This document shows, piece by piece, positions 22,268-26,582 of a stretch of 26,582 nt of DNA. The position numbers were made by a program, and so were the translations under genes. Source of the DNA: JALRHH01 sp964590315 (lineage in GTDB: Bacteria; Patescibacteriota; Saccharimonadia; Saccharimonadales; JALRHH01); assembly GCA_964590315.1 (NCBI GenBank), contig CAZPVS010000014.1:1-26582 (forward strand), in the 5' to 3' direction. The notes below the pieces were generated by a model. That model had not been told where the DNA came from. It ran no database searches and was given only the letters and a program-made list of their open reading frames with translations. Every line of letters starts with the position of its first letter. The stretch's first letter is position 1.

Positions 22268-23322
22268 TTAAGAGGGATGACGTTGCAGCTACCGAGAAAA
22301 TGTTCGACAACGACATCGGCGTCAGTTGTGGTAATGAACGTCTGATAGCCTTTCAACACTTCCGTTAAGGCTCGTCGGCGCGCGCCATCAAGCTCGCTAA
22401 AAACATCGTCTAGTAGCAGTATGGGTTTTTGGCTACGAACATCCTCGAGCAACGTAAGCTCGATAATCTTAAGGGCCAATAGCATGGTTCGTGTTTCGCC
22501 GCGGGATGCTGCCTCGGCAATAGCGTGGCCATTCAGTTTCAGCACCATATCGTCGCGGTGCGGTCCATAGGCAGTAAAGCCACGCTCAAAATCCAATGCG
22601 GTAGTAGCCTCAAGTTTGTGGAGCATATCAGAACTATATTGGTCGTTGCGGCACGTGCCGTTATAGAGAACCTCTACAGTGGCGTCGCTATGTGATAGAT
22701 CTCGATATAAATACTGGAGTTTCTCATTCAACTGATTAACGAGCTCAATCCTTCTTGCCACCAGCTCTCCGCCAATCTGACTCAGCCGAATATTCCAGGC
22801 AAACAACTGACTTCCAGCGGCATCCCGTCCTAGTTTCAGTAACCGATTGCGTTGGGCAAGGGCGCGTTTGTACTGCCGGCGCTGGGTTCCGTACCCATGC
22901 ACGAGTTGCTCAAGTAATCCGTCCATATACTCACGTCGTAAATCCGGCGACCCGGTTAGTAGCTGTAAATGATTTGGCTCAAAGACAACAACTGGTAGTG
23001 TTTTGGGGAGAAAGAGACGCTTAAGGTGCTGATCATGAATGATATATTCTTTTTTTATTGAGCCGTTTGGCTCCAGGATGAGCTTGACCGTACGGTTGCC
23101 TGTGGGCGTACTGACATCTATTCTCGACCACGGCTGACTAAATTGGACTAGGTCCGAGTCACGAGCCCTGTATGAGCTCCCCAGGCACGAAACCAACACC
23201 GCTTCCAGTAGGTTTGTCTTGCCACTTGCATTGGGCCCAACGATAATATTGACGCCCGGGTCAATCTCAAAGGACTCGTCAGTGTATGAGCGAAAATGCT
23301 GCAACCGAATATCAGAAATCAT
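22264..23322 (-). CDS. recF: DNA replication and repair protein RecF
   Basis: 352 aa SMC-like ATPase that helps load RecA at gapped DNA through RecFOR. It opens with the typical MISDIRLQHFRSY. Walker A GPNASGKT is at 29-36. An ABC signature SRGETRTM precedes Walker B ILLLDDVFSELD (301-312). Length matches the family (about 360 aa). It follows dnaA and dnaN in the classical order. The 135-base gap behind dnaN (23323-23457) shows no gene and only a weak promoter candidate, so co-transcription with dnaN is possible. Confidence 0.96.
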   Translation of the reverse strand: MISDIRLQHFRSYTDESFEIDPGVNIIVGPNASGKTNLLEAVLVSCLGSSYRARDSDLVQFSQPWSRIDVSTPTGNRTVKLILEPNGSIKKEYIIHDQHLKRLFLPKTLPVVVFEPNHLQLLTGSPDLRREYMDGLLEQLVHGYGTQRRQYKRALAQRNRLLKLGRDAAGSQLFAWNIRLSQIGGELVARRIELVNQLNEKLQYLYRDLSHSDATVEVLYNGTCRNDQYSSDMLHKLEATTALDFERGFTAYGPHRDDMVLKLNGHAIAEAASRGETRTMLLALKIIELTLLEDVRSQKPILLLDDVFSELDGARRRALTEVLKGYQTFITTTDADVVVEHFLGSCNVIPLN

Positions 23323-23457
23323 ACTACTGCTCTCATCGTTAGATTTTCCTTCGGCACACAGGCGTTTCCCGGGTCATCACGTCCTCAATATTCTTGGTGC
23401 ACATAGTATTGATTCTACTAGAGACAACGGACAAGTTACTAATGACCTAAATAAACC

Positions 23458-24549
23458 TTAGCTTTTGAGAGGCATGACAATATGCACATAGTCATTCGCT
23501 TTTTGGTCGGTAAGTACGCAGGGCTCGAGCTTGCCATTGAATGCGAGACGGACTTCTTCGCCACTGAATGCATGCAGTGCATCAAGGATGTAACGTGAGT
23601 TAAGCGTGATAGTTCCTTCGGTAGTCACTGCCGCGTTGGCGTTGGCAGTGTTCTCACCGATTTGAGACGCCACCGAGCGGATACTCACTTGTTGGTTATC
23701 TGCATCGAGGTTAATTGTGACACTGCCGGCGCTTTCGCGCGCGAACAAACTTGAAACCTTCGTGATATTTGTCAGTTCGGACTTTTTCAACACAGCTTCG
23801 CTTGTGAAAGAGTGGGGGATAAGCTTTCGATAGTCGGGATACTTTCCTTCAATAAGTCGAGTTACTAACTCAACGTCACCCACGGTAAACAATACCTGCT
23901 GATCATCATGCGTCACAATAACATCATCATCAAAATCACCAACTATACGGAGCAGATCTTGTAGCGCGCTGGCAGGAATCAGCAGCTCGACTTCTTGCGC
24001 CATGGGAATAAGTGCCTTTTCTGCTAAGCGATAACTATCGGTTGCAACTATATAGAGCTTTCCTTCATGCGTATGCCAATAGACACCCGTTAGTACCGGG
24101 CGGGCCTCGTCACTTGAGGCAGCCATAACAACTTGTTGCAATGCTTGCTTGAGGAGCTTTCCGGGGATCTTCCACTGCGTACCATTTTCAATGGCCGGCA
24201 TAACAGGGTATTCTTCAGCGGACACACCATTTATGACTGATTTATATTTCTCTGCGTTTATATGGAGTTTATATTCGTCGAGTTTAAGCTCAATAACTCC
24301 ACTCGGTAAACTCCCTACAAAATCTTGCATCAGCCGGGCAGGAACGGTAATCGCTCCCTCAGAACTAACCTTTGAGCCAATGTAGTGTGTAATGGCAATA
24401 TCGAGATTGGTTGCCGCAATACTAAGTCGACCGTCGACTGTCTTTAGTAACACGTTGGAGAGAATTGGTAATGTACCTCTACTACTTGCCACTCGTGCAA
24501 CGCTCCCCAAAGCTTTGCTTAGATTTTCCTGGGTGACTTGTAGCTTCAT
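23458..24549 (-). CDS. dnaN: DNA polymerase III beta sliding clamp
   Basis: 363 aa, normal for the family. The N-terminus MKLQVTQENLSKALGSVARV, the first-domain stretch RGTLPILSNVLLKT and the C-terminal VHIVMPLKS are characteristic. The dimer encircles DNA and tethers the replicase; repair proteins also dock on it. The start is fixed by AGGAG 8 bases before the ATG. It lies 312 bases behind dnaA. Confidence 0.97.
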   Translation of the reverse strand: MKLQVTQENLSKALGSVARVASSRGTLPILSNVLLKTVDGRLSIAATNLDIAITHYIGSKVSSEGAITVPARLMQDFVGSLPSGVIELKLDEYKLHINAEKYKSVINGVSAEEYPVMPAIENGTQWKIPGKLLKQALQQVVMAASSDEARPVLTGVYWHTHEGKLYIVATDSYRLAEKALIPMAQEVELLIPASALQDLLRIVGDFDDDVIVTHDDQQVLFTVGDVELVTRLIEGKYPDYRKLIPHSFTSEAVLKKSELTNITKVSSLFARESAGSVTINLDADNQQVSIRSVASQIGENTANANAAVTTEGTITLNSRYILDALHAFSGEEVRLAFNGKLEPCVLTDQKANDYVHIVMPLKS

Positions 24550-24608
24550 GTGATGTGCTCCTTATTATTTATATATGTAGTAGTCGTAGTAGTAAGCCCT
24601 GTGTATAC

Positions 24609-24809
24609 TGTGCACAACGAGTATTTAACAGGGGTGAAATTAGCCACAATCGTAGTGGATAGCTGGACAAAATATGTGTACAAAACGTTCATAAAGCCGG
24701 ACTTTATCCATAGGCAATTGCGGTGTGCTAAAAGGCTGTGCATAAGATCGGCAAACTGCCCACGGATGTCCCCATAGTATCCCGCATGATATACACATGC
24801 TTTCCCACA
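24609..24809. other. DnaA-box cluster between dnaA and dnaN (possible part of oriC)
   Basis: Box-like 9-mers related to TTATNCACA: 24609-24617 (TTGTGCACA on minus), 24675-24683 (TTGTACACA on minus), 24704-24712 (TTATCCATA), 24737-24745 (TTATGCACA on minus, full match), 24789-24797 (ATATACACA) and 24801-24809 (TTTCCCACA). The whole gap 24550-24861 has no gene. AT-rich ATTATTTATATAT lies next to dnaN at about 24564-24576. The dnaN promoter could not be placed with confidence. Confidence 0.55.
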
Positions 24810-24861
24810 GGTTTTTGGCACGCCAGTATGGTGACTGCCAACACGCAACTCAGAGATATGA

Positions 24862-26244
24862 CTATGCATAGAGTCGCTCCTTGATTTCATGCACGGCGGC
24901 TTTAATATCGGCATCGTAGGCAACTTCTTTTTCAATTTTCTCGACTGAGTGTATGGCCGTCGTGTGGTCTTTCCTACCAAGCTCACGAGCAATCTTTGGG
25001 AAGCTGAGATGGAGTTCGCTCCTGAGCATGTACATGGCAACTTGCCGCGGAACGACAATATCTTTATCGCGCTTTGGTCCCATGATGTCCTCCATGGGTA
25101 TCTGGAAATGGCGGGCGCAACGTTCAATGATATGCTTGGCGCTGATGTGTTTTGGCCGTGTCTTCACCGATCCAAGCAGTGTCGTGGCTATAGTCAGGTC
25201 AGGGCTCAATTGGCGCATTTCACAAAATGCCAGGAGTTGATTGAGTGCGCCTTCCAATTCACGGATGTTTGACTGGACAAGGTTCGCAAGATATTCAACA
25301 ACCGGCGGATCAAGATTCATACCATGTGCTTGTGCTTTGGTTTGGACAATGACGCAGCGCGTTTCAAAATCAGGAATCTGCATATCAATACTCATACCCA
25401 TGGAAAATCGGCTTTGTAGCCGATCCTCTAGGGTTGAGATTTCTCGAGGCGGCCTGTCGCTACTGATGATAATCTGCTTGTTTGCCTGGTGGAGTGCGTT
25501 GAATGTATGGAAGAACTCAATCTGCGTCTTCTCCTTTCCGGATATGAACTGAATATCGTCGACAATTAGGACATCAGCACTTCGGTAATAGCTGGCAAAA
25601 TCAGTATTTTTCTTAAACTGGATAGCATCAAGAAACTCTTGGACGAATTGCTCGATAGATATATAGACAATATGGGCATTCTTGTTGCTGGCCGTAATGG
25701 CATTGCCAACTGCCTGGATTAAGTGAGTCTTGCCGATCCCTACACCACCATATACAAACAAGGGATTGTATTTTGTTCCGGGGTTGGCTGCAATCGCCTG
25801 ACAGGCTGCATATGCCAACTCGTTTCCGGAACCAACAATAAAGTTATCAAATGTATACTTCTCGTTCAGCCCCTGTCGGTAGGTATGGGTGAGAGTTGTC
25901 TGGCTGGGATGGGAAGCAACCGAACTCGGTTGTTCATAAGAAGGCGTAGGAGCAGGGGTGAGGACGAGTGTTTCTTCCTCGTTCTTTTTAGGTAAAGTGA
26001 TTGACGAGTGGATCTTATACTCCACCCGAAGCGGTTTTACACCGTTCTTTTCAAGGGTATCAATAACAAGTTGGTTATATTTTCTCTCAAGCTGCTGCTT
26101 AATAAAGACATTTGGCACACCAATGACAATAATGTCGTCCTTATGTCGCAAGAGTCGAGTGTTTTTAAACCACGTGACATATGAACCACGAGAAACAGTC
26201 AGTTCAATTTCCCCTAAGACTGTTTGCCACAGGTTGTCCTGCAT
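24862..26244 (-). CDS. dnaA: Chromosomal replication initiator DnaA
   Basis: 460 aa from the ATG at 26244, chosen because GAGGAGAGGGT lies directly upstream. An ATG at 26304 would translate this site and the promoter. Domain I (about 1-75) starts with DNLWQTVLGEIE. A Pro/Ser-rich linker (about 85-125) follows. AAA+ domain III has Walker A GGVGIGKT (166-173) and Walker B VLIVDDIQF (D229/D230). Domain IV has the DnaA-box-binding helix-turn-helix with signature GRKDHTT (423-429). DnaA binds boxes at oriC, opens the duplex and recruits the helicase. It also commonly represses its own promoter; a box overlaps the -35 here. Confidence 0.97.
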   Translation of the reverse strand: MQDNLWQTVLGEIELTVSRGSYVTWFKNTRLLRHKDDIIVIGVPNVFIKQQLERKYNQLVIDTLEKNGVKPLRVEYKIHSSITLPKKNEEETLVLTPAPTPSYEQPSSVASHPSQTTLTHTYRQGLNEKYTFDNFIVGSGNELAYAACQAIAANPGTKYNPLFVYGGVGIGKTHLIQAVGNAITASNKNAHIVYISIEQFVQEFLDAIQFKKNTDFASYYRSADVLIVDDIQFISGKEKTQIEFFHTFNALHQANKQIIISSDRPPREISTLEDRLQSRFSMGMSIDMQIPDFETRCVIVQTKAQAHGMNLDPPVVEYLANLVQSNIRELEGALNQLLAFCEMRQLSPDLTIATTLLGSVKTRPKHISAKHIIERCARHFQIPMEDIMGPKRDKDIVVPRQVAMYMLRSELHLSFPKIARELGRKDHTTAIHSVEKIEKEVAYDADIKAAVHEIKERLYA

Positions 26245-26275
26245 ACCCTCTCCTCGTTGATTGCCGTTGGGTATA

Positions 26276-26304
26276 AATATACCAGAATTGCCGTAGTTTT
26301 CCAC
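26276..26304 (-). promoter_or_regulatory. dnaA promoter with overlapping DnaA box
   Basis: Minus strand: GTGGAA, 17-base spacer, extended -10 TGGTATATT. Predicted start near 26269 gives a leader of about 25 bases including the ribosome binding site. The -35 lies within the box-like TTTTCCACA (26297-26305, read on plus), which suggests autorepression. Confidence 0.6.
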
Positions 26305-26470
26305 AACTCTTTAAACATAAATTTGCATGAAACTACAAAAACGTCAGAAAACCATCATTTTATACACATATCATTCCTACCCCTGTAAAACTGTGGATAA
26401 TAGGTGAGGCATGGTGGATAACTCCTCTCATATAGTGAATAAATATTGTCAAAACAACACGTTGTGGAAC
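26297..26470. other. Putative replication origin (oriC) upstream of dnaA
   Basis: Box-like sites: TTTTCCACA (26297-26305), TTATACACA (26360-26368, full match to TTATNCACA), TTATCCACA on minus (26392-26400, perfect consensus), TTATCCACC on minus (26413-26421), and a partial site GTTCCACAA on minus (26462-26470). The region is AT-rich, for example around 26308-26340, which could serve as the unwinding element. The remainder to 26582 shows no gene. Confidence 0.65.
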
Positions 26471-26582
26471 AAGCCACGTAGGTTTCTGAGACTGTTTGTG
26501 ATATATGGGCAGTACAGGGGTACACCCCGTTCTCTAATCAATACCTTGGAATCGTTAGTTTAGGTTATTAAGCTCTTTTGGA

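Noticed and set aside
23323..23457. Small gene or origin element between dnaN and recF
   Set aside because: No frame with a ribosome binding site and no good DnaA boxes; only a weak promoter candidate.
26245..26304. dnaA start at 26304
   Set aside because: It would translate the ribosome binding site and lies within the promoter; ATG 26244 has a strong Shine-Dalgarno.
1..26582. CRISPR array, insertion sequence with transposase, or stop-codon recoding
   Set aside because: No regularly spaced repeats with spacers, no transposase frame, and all genes read through with the standard code.

Overview
The window reads as chromosomal DNA from a Patescibacteria/CPR bacterium, most likely a Saccharibacteria (TM7) relative. 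This is an inference from gene content: a cluster of small T4SS-pilin-like proteins, PrgI, VirB6-like, TraC-like and VirB4 proteins typical of that group, next to dnaA-dnaN-recF. All long reading frames are intact with the standard code.

Layout. (1) 1-1715 is a tRNA-Ser region. tRNA-Ser(GCU) is followed by two structured repeat units that carry copies of its 3' end. A LAGLIDADG homing endonuclease gene comes next, and its last 15 bases overlap the start of tRNA-Ser(UGA). That tRNA is followed by a third copy of the repeat end. (2) 1720-3094 holds comF (minus) and a divergent hsp20. (3) 3199-5873 is a minus-strand operon of six short membrane proteins of the T4SS pilin type; the last gene also has its own strong promoter. 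(4) 5894-15254 is a plus-strand T4SS block: a VirB6/TrbL-like channel protein, a 714-aa unknown soluble protein, PrgI, a four-helix-bundle (IVS-type) gene framed by inverted repeats, a TraC-like protein and the VirB4 ATPase. (5) 15323-22267 is a tightly packed surface/secreted block. It contains a 1300-aa membrane-anchored protein with an endonuclease/exonuclease/phosphatase domain and a CHAP domain, a small membrane protein, a lysozyme-M15 peptidase fusion and a membrane-anchored unknown. (6) 22264-26582 holds recF, dnaN and dnaA on the minus strand, with DnaA boxes on both sides of dnaA marking oriC.

How the parts may work together (inference): pilins, VirB6, PrgI and VirB4 would form a reduced type IV secretion or DNA-uptake machine. 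The downstream wall hydrolases could open a path through the cell's own wall or that of a host or neighbour, and the nuclease-like domain could act on DNA or another phosphodiester substrate. No VirD4, VirB11 or relaxase is visible here.

Several genes (pilin operon, virB6-like, the 714-aa gene, prgI, probably comF and the homing endonuclease) have a -10 element only 6-10 bases from the start codon and no usable Shine-Dalgarno site, so they look leaderless. Internal operon genes and hsp20, dnaN, dnaA and virB4 have clear ribosome binding sites.
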